DNA of 8,527 bases from Clostridia bacterium (GCA_017501125.1 JAFVXN010000170.1:1-8527), one strand, 5' to 3'; positions 1-6,801 are shown, counted from the stretch's first letter. Notes: generated by a model not told the origin, from the letters alone. Made by a program: numbers and translations.

Positions 1-452
1 AGAACTACTTCCTCGACGACGGCGCCTATCTCATCGTCCGTCTTCTTATCGCCCTCGCCAAAGCGAGCAAGGAAGGGAAACGGCTGACCGATTTGATCGC
101 CGACTTGCCCGAGGCGAAAGAAGGCAAGGAGTTGCGCGTCAAGTTCGTCCAAGGGGTCGATTTTAAGACGCTGGGCAAACAGGTTATTGACGAATTTGCT
201 TGCTTTATAAGCAAGCAAGCGTATGCAATCCCCGCCAAAGATAATCACGAAGGGTTCCGCGTCAATTTTGACAAAGAGCACGGCGACGGCTGGGCGCTGC
301 TGCGTATGAGTTTGCACGACCCTAATATGCCCGTCAACGTCGAAAGCGACTCCGTCGGTGGCGTGAAGGTTATTTGTAAGCAACTCTACGACTTTTTGTC
401 GGCATATTCATTTTTGGATTTAACGGCTTTCGAAAACTACTTGAAAGCGTAA
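1..452 (+). CDS. Phosphohexomutase (phosphoglucomutase/phosphomannomutase type), 3' end only
   Basis: This is the C-terminal portion of an alpha-D-phosphohexomutase. Such enzymes interconvert hexose 1- and 6-phosphates in the cytoplasm. The reading frame is open from base 3 and stops with TAA at 450-452, giving about 149 visible residues; the start and catalytic Ser domain lie outside the window. The visible part matches the end of domain III and domain IV: a hydrophobic helix (DDGAYLIVRLLIALAK), then EGFRVNFDKEHGDGWALLRM, then the loop SLHDPNMPVNVESD. In this subfamily that loop replaces the usual R-x-SGTEP phosphate-binding motif, followed by GGVKVI. An ATG at 93 is internal to the domain and should not be taken as the start. 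The next gene, tkt, begins 27 bases downstream with no terminator between, so the two are probably co-transcribed. Whether glucose or mannose phosphate is preferred cannot be told from this fragment. Confidence 0.85.
   Translation, partial: NYFLDDGAYLIVRLLIALAKASKEGKRLTDLIADLPEAKEGKELRVKFVQGVDFKTLGKQVIDEFACFISKQAYAIPAKDNHEGFRVNFDKEHGDGWALLRMSLHDPNMPVNVESDSVGGVKVICKQLYDFLSAYSFLDLTAFENYLKA
196..218. repeat. Perfect 10-bp inverted repeat inside the phosphohexomutase gene
   Basis: Left arm TTGCTTGCTT (196-205) and right arm AAGCAAGCAA (209-218) are perfect reverse complements around a 3-base TAT spacer. The repeat lies within the coding frame and encodes part of FACFISKQA. It has no U-run after it, so it is not a standard terminator. 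Its role is unknown; it may be chance given the repeated TTGC unit. Confidence 0.6.
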
Positions 453-467
453 ATTATACGGTCATAC

Positions 468-475
468 AAGGAGAG
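468..475 (+). promoter_or_regulatory. Ribosome binding site of tkt
   Basis: AAGGAGAG lies a few bases upstream of the ATG at 480 and fixes the transketolase start. No promoter-like pair is visible in the 27-base gap, which supports transcription from upstream of the phosphohexomutase gene. Confidence 0.75.
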
Positions 476-479
476 ACAC

Positions 480-2486
480 ATGAACGTTCAAAAAACCACT
501 ATCAACGCAATCCGCATCTTATCTGCCGAAGCCATTGAAAAGGCAAAATCAGGTCACCCTGGCTTGCCTATGGGCTGCGCACCGATCGGATATACCCTTT
601 TCCAGAACTTCTTGAAGTTTAACGTCGACAATCTCGCGTGGGACAACCGCGACAGATTCGTCCTTTCGGCTGGTCACGGGTCAATGCTCAATTATGCTTT
701 ATTCCACTTATACGGGTTCGGCATCAGCCAAGACGACCTTAAAAACTTCCGTCAACTCGGTTCCAAAACGCCTGGCCACCCCGAATATCGCCAGACGGCT
801 GGCGTCGAGACGACGACGGGACCTTTGGGTCAAGGTATCGCCAACGCCGTTGGTATGGCGCTCGCGGAAGCGCACCTTGCGGCAACGTATAACAAACCTG
901 GTTTCCCCGTAGTCGACCACTACACCTACGCTATCTGCGGCGACGGGTGTCTGGAAGAGGGGATCGCGTACGAGGCTTGCTCCTTTGCAGGGATCAACAA
1001 ACTCGGCAAACTCATTCTCCTTTACGACGACAACGATATCACGATCGAAGGCAACACCGACGTGACCTTCAAAGAAGATATGGCAAAAAGATTCGAGGCG
1101 CAGAACTGGCAAGTCCTCGACGTGGATTTGGTGGCTAGCCCCGACGACGTAGACGCCCTCTCCGCCGCCATCGAAAAGGCGAAGGCGTGCACGGATAAGC
1201 CTTCCATTATCGTATGTCATACCCATATCGGGTTCGGCTCTCCCTTGGAAGGCAGCGAAAAATGCCACGGCGCTCCTTTAGGCGCAGACAACCTTCAAAA
1301 ATCCAAAGAAAACCTCGGCTGGGCCTATCCTCCTTTCGAGTGCCCCGACGAAGTCTTTGCTCACTGCAAGAAGGCAGCCGACGCAGGGAAAGCGGCGTGC
1401 ACGGCTTGGGAAAAGACCTTTGCCGAATACGAAAAGGCGTACCCCGACCTCGCAGCGGCGTACAAAAAACAAATGGCTGGCGAAAAGCCTGATTTCGAGG
1501 CGATGGAAGAGGAGTTATATTCCTTCGACAAGCCGATGGCTACCCGTCAAACTTCTTCGAAAATCCTCAACCTTTTGGCGGCAAAAATCCCTGGGCTTAT
1601 GGGTGGTTCCGCCGACCTCGGCCCTTCTAACCTTTCGCAAATGAAGGACACGGACGAAATCAAATATGGCGAATTCTCCGCCGATAACTACGCAGGTAGG
1701 AATATGCACTACGGCATCCGCGAGCACGCTATGGCGGCGATTGCCAACGGTATGCAATTGCACGGCGGTATCCAAGCGTACTGCGCTACCTTCTTCGTCT
1801 TCTCCGACTACTGCAAACCTGCTATGCGCCTTTCCGCGCTTATGAAGTTGCCCGTCACCTATATCATGACGCACGACTCCATCGGCGTAGGCGAAGACGG
1901 CCCTACCCACCAGCCCGTAGAACAACTGATTATGCTCCGTTCTATCCCTGGTCTTAAGGTCTTCCGTCCTGCGGACGGAAAAGAGACTGCGGCGGCGTGG
2001 GTATCCGCTATGAGCGGCGACGAACCTACCGTCCTCGTCCTCTCCCGTCAAGGCTTGCCGCAATACGCAGGCAGCAGCAAAGAGGCAATCAAAGGCGGCT
2101 ACGTCCTCGAAGATTGCGACGGCACGCCCGACGTCATCATTATGGGTACGGGTAGCGAAATCGATATCTGTATCAAGGCAAAAGCCTTGCTCGCCGATAA
2201 AGGCGTCAAAGCAAGAGTCGTATCCATGCCCTGCTTTGAGGAATTCGAAAAGCAATCGGCTGCGTATAAAGAAAGCGTCCTTCCCGCCGCTATCAAAGCG
2301 CGTGTGTGCGTAGAGGCGTCCTGCCCTTACAGTTGGTACAAGTACGCAGGCGACAAGGGCGAGATGGTCTGCATGACCTCCTTCGGGGCGTCCGCACCCG
2401 CAGGCGTCCTCTTCCCCCACTTCGGCTTTACGGCTGAAAACGTCGCGGCAAAAGCACTTAAATCCATCGAAAACGCAAAAAACTAA
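480..2486 (+). CDS. tkt: Transketolase
   Basis: Full-length transketolase of 668 residues, the usual size for bacterial enzymes. It is a cytoplasmic, thiamine-diphosphate-dependent enzyme that moves two-carbon ketol units between sugar phosphates in the non-oxidative pentose phosphate pathway. Visible motifs in order: SGHPG with His26; SAGHGS with His66; GPLGQG (114-119); the thiamine/metal-binding GDGCLEEG (154-161) with the metal-ligand Asn185 in DDNDITIEG; His263 in CHGAPLG; the second-domain start GSADLGPSN (376-384); the catalytic Glu415 in GIREHAM; THDSIGVGEDGPTHQP (464-479) with His465 and His477; and a C-terminal transketolase domain. All active-site residues I can recognise are present. 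It follows the phosphohexomutase by 27 bases and ends just before a strong terminator, so it is the last gene of its operon. Identification is secure. Confidence 0.98.
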   Translation: MNVQKTTINAIRILSAEAIEKAKSGHPGLPMGCAPIGYTLFQNFLKFNVDNLAWDNRDRFVLSAGHGSMLNYALFHLYGFGISQDDLKNFRQLGSKTPGHPEYRQTAGVETTTGPLGQGIANAVGMALAEAHLAATYNKPGFPVVDHYTYAICGDGCLEEGIAYEACSFAGINKLGKLILLYDDNDITIEGNTDVTFKEDMAKRFEAQNWQVLDVDLVASPDDVDALSAAIEKAKACTDKPSIIVCHTHIGFGSPLEGSEKCHGAPLGADNLQKSKENLGWAYPPFECPDEVFAHCKKAADAGKAACTAWEKTFAEYEKAYPDLAAAYKKQMAGEKPDFEAMEEELYSFDKPMATRQTSSKILNLLAAKIPGLMGGSADLGPSNLSQMKDTDEIKYGEFSADNYAGRNMHYGIREHAMAAIANGMQLHGGIQAYCATFFVFSDYCKPAMRLSALMKLPVTYIMTHDSIGVGEDGPTHQPVEQLIMLRSIPGLKVFRPADGKETAAAWVSAMSGDEPTVLVLSRQGLPQYAGSSKEAIKGGYVLEDCDGTPDVIIMGTGSEIDICIKAKALLADKGVKARVVSMPCFEEFEKQSAAYKESVLPAAIKARVCVEASCPYSWYKYAGDKGEMVCMTSFGASAPAGVLFPHFGFTAENVAAKALKSIENAKN

Positions 2487-2492
2487 TCTTTT

Positions 2493-2537
2493 AGCAAAAA
2501 AAAATAACGGGTTATGATAACCCGTTATTTTTTTGCT
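2493..2537. terminator. Bidirectional rho-independent terminator between tkt and the S41 protease gene
   Basis: A 10-bp perfect stem (TAACGGGTTA at 2505-2514, TAACCCGTTA at 2518-2527, loop TGA) is flanked by nine A on the left and seven T on the right. The symmetry even extends to AGC/GCT at the outer ends. The U-run on either strand lets it serve both converging units: tkt on the plus strand and the protease gene on the minus strand, whose stop is at 2543. Confidence 0.92.
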
Positions 2538-2542
2538 GATTT

Positions 2543-3931
2543 TTAGAGAATACCCAGCGAGGTCAAGCCGCCGTACACTTCGCCGTCGGCGGAAAAGTTA
2601 AAGGGGGTGACGGCGCAACCGTTCGTCGGCGTAAGCCCTACGCCGTGAATACAGGTGCCGGACTTAGGCCAGTGAATTTGTGCCGTCGTCAGGCGGATTG
2701 CATCCACGTAGCCGAACCCGAACGTGAAAGTCGTCTGCATAATCCCTTTCCCGTACGTCTTGGCGATGCCGTTTCGCTCCGTCAAACAGATATTTTGCGT
2801 GGAGAGCGCGCCGTAATCGACCATCGCGCCTATCAAACACTCGCTTGCCGACGCCGTGCCGTCGTCTGCCAACACGTAAATCTTAGAGTCCGTCGAAAAA
2901 TAATCGTAGAAGACGTTCCTTGACGCGTTGAAATATTCCTGACTGCCGTCTTTATAGCGCGCGACGGCGACCGTAGGGTTATTCCCCTGCCCGTCCTTGC
3001 AAAAATAGGAGGCTATCTCGCATAAAATATCCATATAGCCGCCGCCGTTATCCCGCAAATCGAGCACTAAATGCTTTTTGCCTTGTTCTTTGAATTTCGA
3101 CATCGCCACGCCGAATTGCCCAGCCGCGCCGCCGTTGAATTTTGCAAGGCGGATATACGCCGTATCGGCAGGCAAGCCCACAATCGGCGAAGACGTCTCC
3201 GTCCACGTCGTGGCGGTATCGCCCGTGAATTCGTACGAGGTGTCGCCCGTGCGATAATAGACGTAATTCTCCACGAAACTTGCCGTACTCAATGGAATCA
3301 CGTCCGTCACGCCGCCCCTTTCGTATTGCACGTAAAAAACGTCGCCTGGGTACTGTGTACCCAGAAAATCTTTCAACTCGTCGTATTTTGTCAGCGCGAT
3401 AAGATCGTCTTCCGCCTCGCCTATGGCGAGCACCCTATCGCCGCGCTCCAACCCAGCCCTTTCCGCAGGGGAATTACCGCGTACGAAACGGACGTAAATC
3501 TCTTGCGTGCCGTCCGTGCGCTCCCAAACGTCGCTGACGATACCCGACCCCACTCGGTTGCCGTCCGCCTGCGATAAGTTGAGGGAATACTCCTCTCTCG
3601 TCATATACGCGGAATAGGGATCGAGCAAATCGTTGTTGATTGCGTCGAATATCGTGTCGTAAAATTGTTCGTCCGTCACGCCGTAATAATACTCGCGCTG
3701 GATTTGATTCTTAATCATCATAAGCGCGCGCATTTCCTCGTCCATAAACAAAGGGCTAACCCCCATACCGATGAAGAAGGTCGTCACCGCCGTCGCCAAA
3801 GCGATGACGCCCGTCGCGATCTTGTTGCGCGTCTCTTTGGACATCTTTTTGCGCTTTTTCTCCTCTTTTGAGGGGGGCAGGGACGAGTTTTCGGTCGCTT
3901 TCTCCTCGTTCTCCTTGATTTCTTCTTGCAT
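2543..3931 (-). CDS. Membrane-anchored S41 family C-terminal-processing peptidase (CtpA/CtpB-like)
   Basis: A serine protease of the S41 (carboxy-terminal processing) family, 462 residues from the ATG at 3931. Layout: a Lys/Glu-rich cytoplasmic N-terminus (about 1-34), one membrane segment or uncleaved signal anchor (about 35-62, ATGVIALATAVTTFFIGMGV), a PDZ domain (about 118-214, with SPAERAGLERGDRVLAIG), and a peptidase domain (about 250-430). The catalytic Ser-Lys pair is visible: Ser361 in GTASASE and Lys395 in TYGKGIMQ; the oxyanion-region motif DLRDNGGG is at 291-298. The protease domain should face outside the cell. A GTG two codons upstream is also open, but the AGGAG (3937-3941) overlaps it and is spaced 5 bases from the ATG, so I chose the ATG. 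The gene follows the regulator by 18 bases and is probably translated from the same message. Its substrate is not evident; CtpB-like and housekeeping roles are both possible. Confidence 0.93.
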   Translation of the reverse strand: MQEEIKENEEKATENSSLPPSKEEKKRKKMSKETRNKIATGVIALATAVTTFFIGMGVSPLFMDEEMRALMMIKNQIQREYYYGVTDEQFYDTIFDAINNDLLDPYSAYMTREEYSLNLSQADGNRVGSGIVSDVWERTDGTQEIYVRFVRGNSPAERAGLERGDRVLAIGEAEDDLIALTKYDELKDFLGTQYPGDVFYVQYERGGVTDVIPLSTASFVENYVYYRTGDTSYEFTGDTATTWTETSSPIVGLPADTAYIRLAKFNGGAAGQFGVAMSKFKEQGKKHLVLDLRDNGGGYMDILCEIASYFCKDGQGNNPTVAVARYKDGSQEYFNASRNVFYDYFSTDSKIYVLADDGTASASECLIGAMVDYGALSTQNICLTERNGIAKTYGKGIMQTTFTFGFGYVDAIRLTTAQIHWPKSGTCIHGVGLTPTNGCAVTPFNFSADGEVYGGLTSLGIL

Positions 3932-3936
3932 ATTCA

Positions 3937-3941
3937 CTCCT
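3937..3941 (-). promoter_or_regulatory. Ribosome binding site that decides the S41 protease start
   Basis: On the minus strand AGGAG is followed by TGAAT and then ATG. The last G of AGGAG is the first base of a possible GTG start, so that upstream start would leave no spacer. The ATG at 3931-3929 is the better start. Confidence 0.75.
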
Positions 3942-3949
3942 ACTTTCGA

Positions 3950-4917
3950 TCAGTCGTTGATTAAGGGATAGAGCAGCGACAAGAGGTGGAAAGTCGCGGC
4001 GTGGGAGAAGATGCGGATATTCAGCCCCGTCGCGCGCTCTATCTTGTCCAGCCTATAGGTAAGGGTATTCCTGTGCAGATACATACTGCGCGCCGCCTCG
4101 CTGACGTTCAAGTTGTTGCGCAAAAATTCCTTCGCCGTCTCCACCATTTCCTCGTCGTCGAATATCTCTTTGACGCTACCGAGAGCGAGCAGGGAAAAAT
4201 AACTCTGCAACCTTCCCTCAGGCAACTCCTCCATCATCTTAATCAGCACGTAATCTTTGTAGGAACAAACCGTCTCCTTGTCTTTGAGCGTCGCACTGTA
4301 ATGCAAAGCGGAAAGCGCCTGTTGATAGGAAAGGAGCACCTCGCCCACCGATTGCACGACGGGTCCTACGCCACAACGTACGTCTACGCCCAACTCCTCT
4401 TTGATGAACTGTGCCAAAAACTCCGCGTATTTTTGTGCGGAAACTTCTTCCTTTTTATCCGAAAACCGCACGAGCACGACTCGCCCGTCCTCCGTAGGCA
4501 GGGCTACGTCCAACCCGTTCTCGCCGTATTCGGCAGAGAGCGTCGCCACCTCCTCCGCCAACTTTTCCGTCTCGATGACGACGACGAAGAACGCCCAAGT
4601 GGACGGCGCGTATTTTCTTTCGTATTGATAGATAAGGGATGGGGTTCCCTCTCCTTGCAAGATTTTTTGGAAAAATTGCGACCTAGTCAAGGCGTTCCTT
4701 TGCGGAGAATCCCCCTCCAACTGGGCAGGCAACAATGCCGCAAACGCCACCGCTTGCTCGTCCTCGCCCTCGACGGCACCACGTAATTGTGACCTTGAAA
4801 AGCGAAGTGGAATATCGTCTTCCCCTCCGTCTTCAGCCCCTTTTCTTCCGTCGCGTACTGAATCTTTCTCCCCACGACCTTTTCTAAGCCCGATATCGTT
4901 TTCTTTAACAATTCCAT
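3950..4917 (-). CDS. PucR/CdaR-family transcriptional regulator, interrupted by an apparent frameshift
   Basis: The C-terminus has the HTH_30 signature of PucR/CdaR regulators: NVSEAARSMYLHRNTLTYRL followed by DKIERATGLN. Before it is a region resembling the CdaR GGDEF-like domain (DGRVVLVRFSDKK, then GVDVRCGVGPVV and the helix SYQQALSALHYSA). The protein should bind DNA in the cytoplasm, with a short N-terminal region as possible sensor. The N-terminus is in another frame: it starts at ATG 4917 (MELLKKTISGLEKVVGRKIQ) and reads to QGHNYV, then diverges into Arg-rich sequence ending near 4687. The other frame continues as GAVEGEDEQAVAFAALLPAQ. One extra base at the CC of 4779-4780 (GG on the coding strand) would join them as a single 322-residue protein. 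The GTG at 4750 lacks a convincing ribosome binding site. A sequencing error, a real inactivating mutation, or two polypeptides are all possible. It precedes the S41 protease gene by 18 bases. Confidence 0.85.
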
Positions 4918-4960
4918 ATCCTTCCCTCTTTTCTAAGGAATCAGCGTAAAGTCTCTTTTT

Positions 4961-4989
4961 ATTATAGTCTATTTCGGCAGGAAATTCAA
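4961..4989 (-). promoter_or_regulatory. Sigma-A-type promoter of the regulator-protease unit
   Basis: On the minus strand, TTGAAT (4989-4984) and TATAAT (4966-4961) are separated by exactly 17 bases. The -10 is a perfect consensus and the -35 matches 4 of 6. Transcription would start near 4954, leaving about 37 bases of leader before the ATG at 4917. Confidence 0.75.
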
Positions 4990-5004
4990 TACCTTTTCAA
5001 AAAT

Positions 5005-5022
5005 TGCCCCTTTATAGGGGCA
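5005..5022. promoter_or_regulatory. Inverted repeat between the divergent promoters, candidate operator
   Basis: Perfect 7-bp arms TGCCCCT (5005-5011) and AGGGGCA (5016-5022) flank TTAT. The repeat sits about 15 bp upstream of the regulator's -35 box and about 40 bp upstream of the opposite -35. This placement fits an operator bound by a dimeric regulator, possibly the neighbouring PucR-type protein acting on its own promoter. That link is inference. No U-run of the terminator kind follows it. Confidence 0.45.
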
Positions 5023-5036
5023 CTAAAAAAATGAAG

Positions 5037-5046
5037 AATCGCGATT
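5037..5046. promoter_or_regulatory. Perfect palindrome AATCGCGATT, possible second operator
   Basis: A 10-bp perfect palindrome ends 16 bp upstream of the plus-strand -35 box. Its arms are unrelated to those of the nearby GC-rich inverted repeat. A palindrome of this length can occur by chance; its position next to a consensus promoter is the only support. Confidence 0.25.
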
Positions 5047-5062
5047 TTCCACCCACCGCTTG

Positions 5063-5091
5063 TTGACAAGGCAAAAAAAAGGTGCTATAAT
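5063..5091 (+). promoter_or_regulatory. Perfect-consensus sigma-A promoter of the membrane protein gene
   Basis: TTGACA (5063-5068) and TATAAT (5086-5091) are both exact consensus hexamers with the optimal 17-base spacer. Transcription should start near 5098, giving a leader of about 92 bases before the ATG at 5190. This is the strongest promoter match visible in the window. Confidence 0.88.
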
Positions 5092-5110
5092 ACTGGATAT
5101 AATATTGTCA

Positions 5111-5160
5111 CACGCGCTTGCGTGCATACGTATGCAACCATTTCACCGCATAGCGGTGAA
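5111..5160 (+). promoter_or_regulatory. Structured 5' leader with three inverted repeats upstream of the membrane protein gene
   Basis: Three potential hairpins occur in tandem in the predicted leader: CACGC/GCGTG with loop GCTT (5111-5124); a perfect 14-bp palindrome TGCATACGTATGCA (5123-5136); and TTCACCGC/GCGGTGAA with loop ATA (5142-5160). The first two share bases 5123-5124, so they compete. None is followed by a U-run, so they are not plain terminators. I do not recognise a known riboswitch or protein-binding leader. The elements could act in the RNA or as DNA operators just downstream of the start site. Confidence 0.55.
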
Positions 5161-5177
5161 TAAATAAATTATCTTTT

Positions 5178-5183
5178 AAGGAG
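5178..5183 (+). promoter_or_regulatory. Ribosome binding site of the membrane protein gene
   Basis: AAGGAG followed by the 6-base spacer TGTCCT and ATG at 5190. It lies 17 bases after the last leader hairpin and is not enclosed in any of the three stems. Confidence 0.8.
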
Positions 5184-5189
5184 TGTCCT

Positions 5190-6758
5190 ATGAGCGAAAA
5201 CGTTTACAGCGAAGTATCCGCTACCAACGAAGAGATCGAAGAATTCATCGCCTCTTCCAACGAGCCTACTGCGCCCGAAAAAGGCTCCAACGTCTTTTTC
5301 CGCATCCTTGCCGCTATTATGGCAGTTTGCCCTTTCCTCGTGCTGTGCTTGCTCCCCATGGGGGTTATCCTGCCCCGCGCAGCAGGTGGGTACGAAGTGT
5401 TCGAGGGTTCCATTATTGGTATCTTCGTCGCTTTGTTTACGGGTGGCGTAGAAGAAATTGCTATCCCCCAAATCTTCGGGTTCCTGCCCGTACTTGCGCA
5501 AGAAGGTGACTTCTGGATGGCGCTCAACACCGTCGCTTTGTACGCGATGCCTTTGTTGTGCGTGGCTTCCGTTGCCCTCGCCGTGCTTGCTATCGTGACT
5601 GGCAAAGACGTCTTTACCCGTCTCGTCGCTTGGGTGGATTTCCTTGCGATCGGCGGCTACGTCGGCTCCTTTATCGCCGCACAATATTTCGTCGGTCTTA
5701 ACTTGGATCCCCTCGCCCTCCTTTATCCTTTGATTTTGATGGGCGTATACCTCGTTATAGGTCTTGTCCTCTCCTTTATTAGGAACGCGAAAAACGCTGG
5801 CTTTAGCGTAGGCGTATTCCTCCTTGCGATGCTCGTAAGCGTCGTTTGCGGCTACGTCTCCGCGCATTTCCAACCCGAATTCGAGGAATTGGCTGGCGTA
5901 TACGTTTATGTACCCTACGTCTTGATGTCGGTTGGCGCCCTTGCTATCGTAGCGTCTATCGTCGCCCTCGTGCACGAGAAATTGGCGATTAGCAATATCG
6001 TATCCGCTGGCTTGCAATTTGCAGGTGCGGTGATCGTACTGTTGGTATTCTTCCTCAATTTCGCCGTATTCTCCGACCCTCTTACCTTGCTTAAGAACGA
6101 ATTGCCTATCGGCGGTATGCTGGTATGCAGCATCGCTATCTCCGTACTCGCTTTGGTGAGCGTCGCCCTCTCTATCCTCAACGTTATTCTCTTGAAGAAG
6201 GCAAAGGCTGTGGCGGACGAAACCGAAGAAGCGGCTGACGCTGAAAACGTCGAAGAAGTCGAAGCGGCAGAAGATGCCGAAGACGTCGCCGAAGCCGTCG
6301 AAGAGGTTGAAGAAACTGAGGAGGCAACTCCCGTCGAAGAGGCAGAACCCGCAGAAGAAAGCATCGTCGCAGAAGAGGCGGAAGTAGAAGAAACGCCCGT
6401 AGAAGAAACCGAAGAGACGGTGGAAGAAGAAAAAGATTACGTAGAAGGCGTGCCTTACGAAACGATTGATCTGGACGAAGAAGACGAGCAAGAAGAGGCA
6501 CAAGAAGAAGCGAAACCCGTTTCAGAGACCAAAATCAAAGACGAATTCCTTCTCACCCTCACCGAAGAGGAACGCTTAGCGTTCGGCGACTTGTTCTTCT
6601 TGAAATCCAAAGGTGCGTTCGACGGCGTGCCCGAATACAAACTCGAAGAAGACAACAGCGTATTCTTCCGCAAGATATTCCTCTATCTTGGCAAATTCCG
6701 TGAATTGATTCCCGACGAATTGCTGGGCAAGATGTACGATTTCTACACCAAGAAATAA
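5190..6758 (+). CDS. Polytopic membrane protein with acidic linker and conserved C-terminal domain, function unknown
   Basis: I do not recognise a named family for the whole 522-residue protein. A short acidic N-terminus (1-32) precedes about eight hydrophobic segments, roughly at 36-60, 112-137, 145-168, 176-197, 204-224, 238-262, 270-294 and 306-335, with a weaker one near 72-92. A cytoplasmic-type basic end (LLKKAKA) closes the membrane part. Residues about 341-445 are a low-complexity Glu/Ala/Val linker built from EEVEE-, EAEPAEE- and VEETEE-like units. The last 70 or so residues form a compact domain: FLLTLTEEERLAFGDLFF, then GVPEYKLEEDNSVFFRKIFL, then YLGKFRELIPDELLGKMYDF. From memory, similar tails occur at the ends of clostridial hypothetical proteins. 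The gene is monocistronic, with its own consensus promoter, structured leader and terminator. Placing the C-terminal domain in the cytoplasm on an extended acidic tether is inference. Confidence 0.85.
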   Translation: MSENVYSEVSATNEEIEEFIASSNEPTAPEKGSNVFFRILAAIMAVCPFLVLCLLPMGVILPRAAGGYEVFEGSIIGIFVALFTGGVEEIAIPQIFGFLPVLAQEGDFWMALNTVALYAMPLLCVASVALAVLAIVTGKDVFTRLVAWVDFLAIGGYVGSFIAAQYFVGLNLDPLALLYPLILMGVYLVIGLVLSFIRNAKNAGFSVGVFLLAMLVSVVCGYVSAHFQPEFEELAGVYVYVPYVLMSVGALAIVASIVALVHEKLAISNIVSAGLQFAGAVIVLLVFFLNFAVFSDPLTLLKNELPIGGMLVCSIAISVLALVSVALSILNVILLKKAKAVADETEEAADAENVEEVEAAEDAEDVAEAVEEVEETEEATPVEEAEPAEESIVAEEAEVEETPVEETEETVEEEKDYVEGVPYETIDLDEEDEQEEAQEEAKPVSETKIKDEFLLTLTEEERLAFGDLFFLKSKGAFDGVPEYKLEEDNSVFFRKIFLYLGKFRELIPDELLGKMYDFYTKK

Positions 6759-6761
6759 GTC

Positions 6762-6795
6762 AAAAAGAGTCGACTTTTCAGTCGGCTCTTTTTTT
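6762..6795 (+). terminator. Rho-independent terminator of the membrane protein gene
   Basis: AAAAAGAGTCGAC (6762-6774) pairs with GTCGGCTCTTTTT (6781-6793) around TTTTCA, with one T-G wobble, and continues into a T-run to 6795. It begins four bases after the stop codon. Confidence 0.9.
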
Positions 6796-6801
6796 GTTAG
6801 T

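Noticed and set aside
1515..2420. Antisense reading frame of about 300 codons opposite transketolase
   Set aside because: Transketolase is unambiguous on the other strand; the antisense product shows no recognisable motif and is explained by codon bias.
4687..4778. Arg-rich tail of the regulator's N-terminal frame as a separate small protein
   Set aside because: The sequence turns to nonsense composition exactly where the other frame becomes meaningful, so it is better read as the out-of-frame tail after a frameshift.
3986..4786. Plus-strand reading frame of 266 codons across the regulator
   Set aside because: The minus strand holds a clear PucR-type helix-turn-helix. The plus-strand product has no domain pattern, and no ribosome binding site or promoter is seen.
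5142..5160. Leader hairpin as a transcription attenuator
   Set aside because: The stem is followed by TAAATAAATTATC rather than a run of T, so intrinsic termination is unlikely.
6184..6501. Arg/Leu-rich antisense product opposite the acidic linker
   Set aside because: The sequence is simply the complement of repeated GAA/GAG codons; it is low complexity and has no start signal.
5169..6503. Long antisense reading frame of over 400 codons opposite the membrane protein gene
   Set aside because: Its translation is biased to Phe, His, Asp and Tyr with no domain pattern, and it mirrors the hydrophobic and GAA-rich codons of the sense gene. It is a shadow of the sense frame, which has a promoter, ribosome binding site and terminator.
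6221..6520. GAA-rich stretch as a DNA tandem repeat
   Set aside because: The units vary in length and sequence and keep the reading frame; it is a Glu/Ala-rich protein linker rather than a clean nucleotide repeat.
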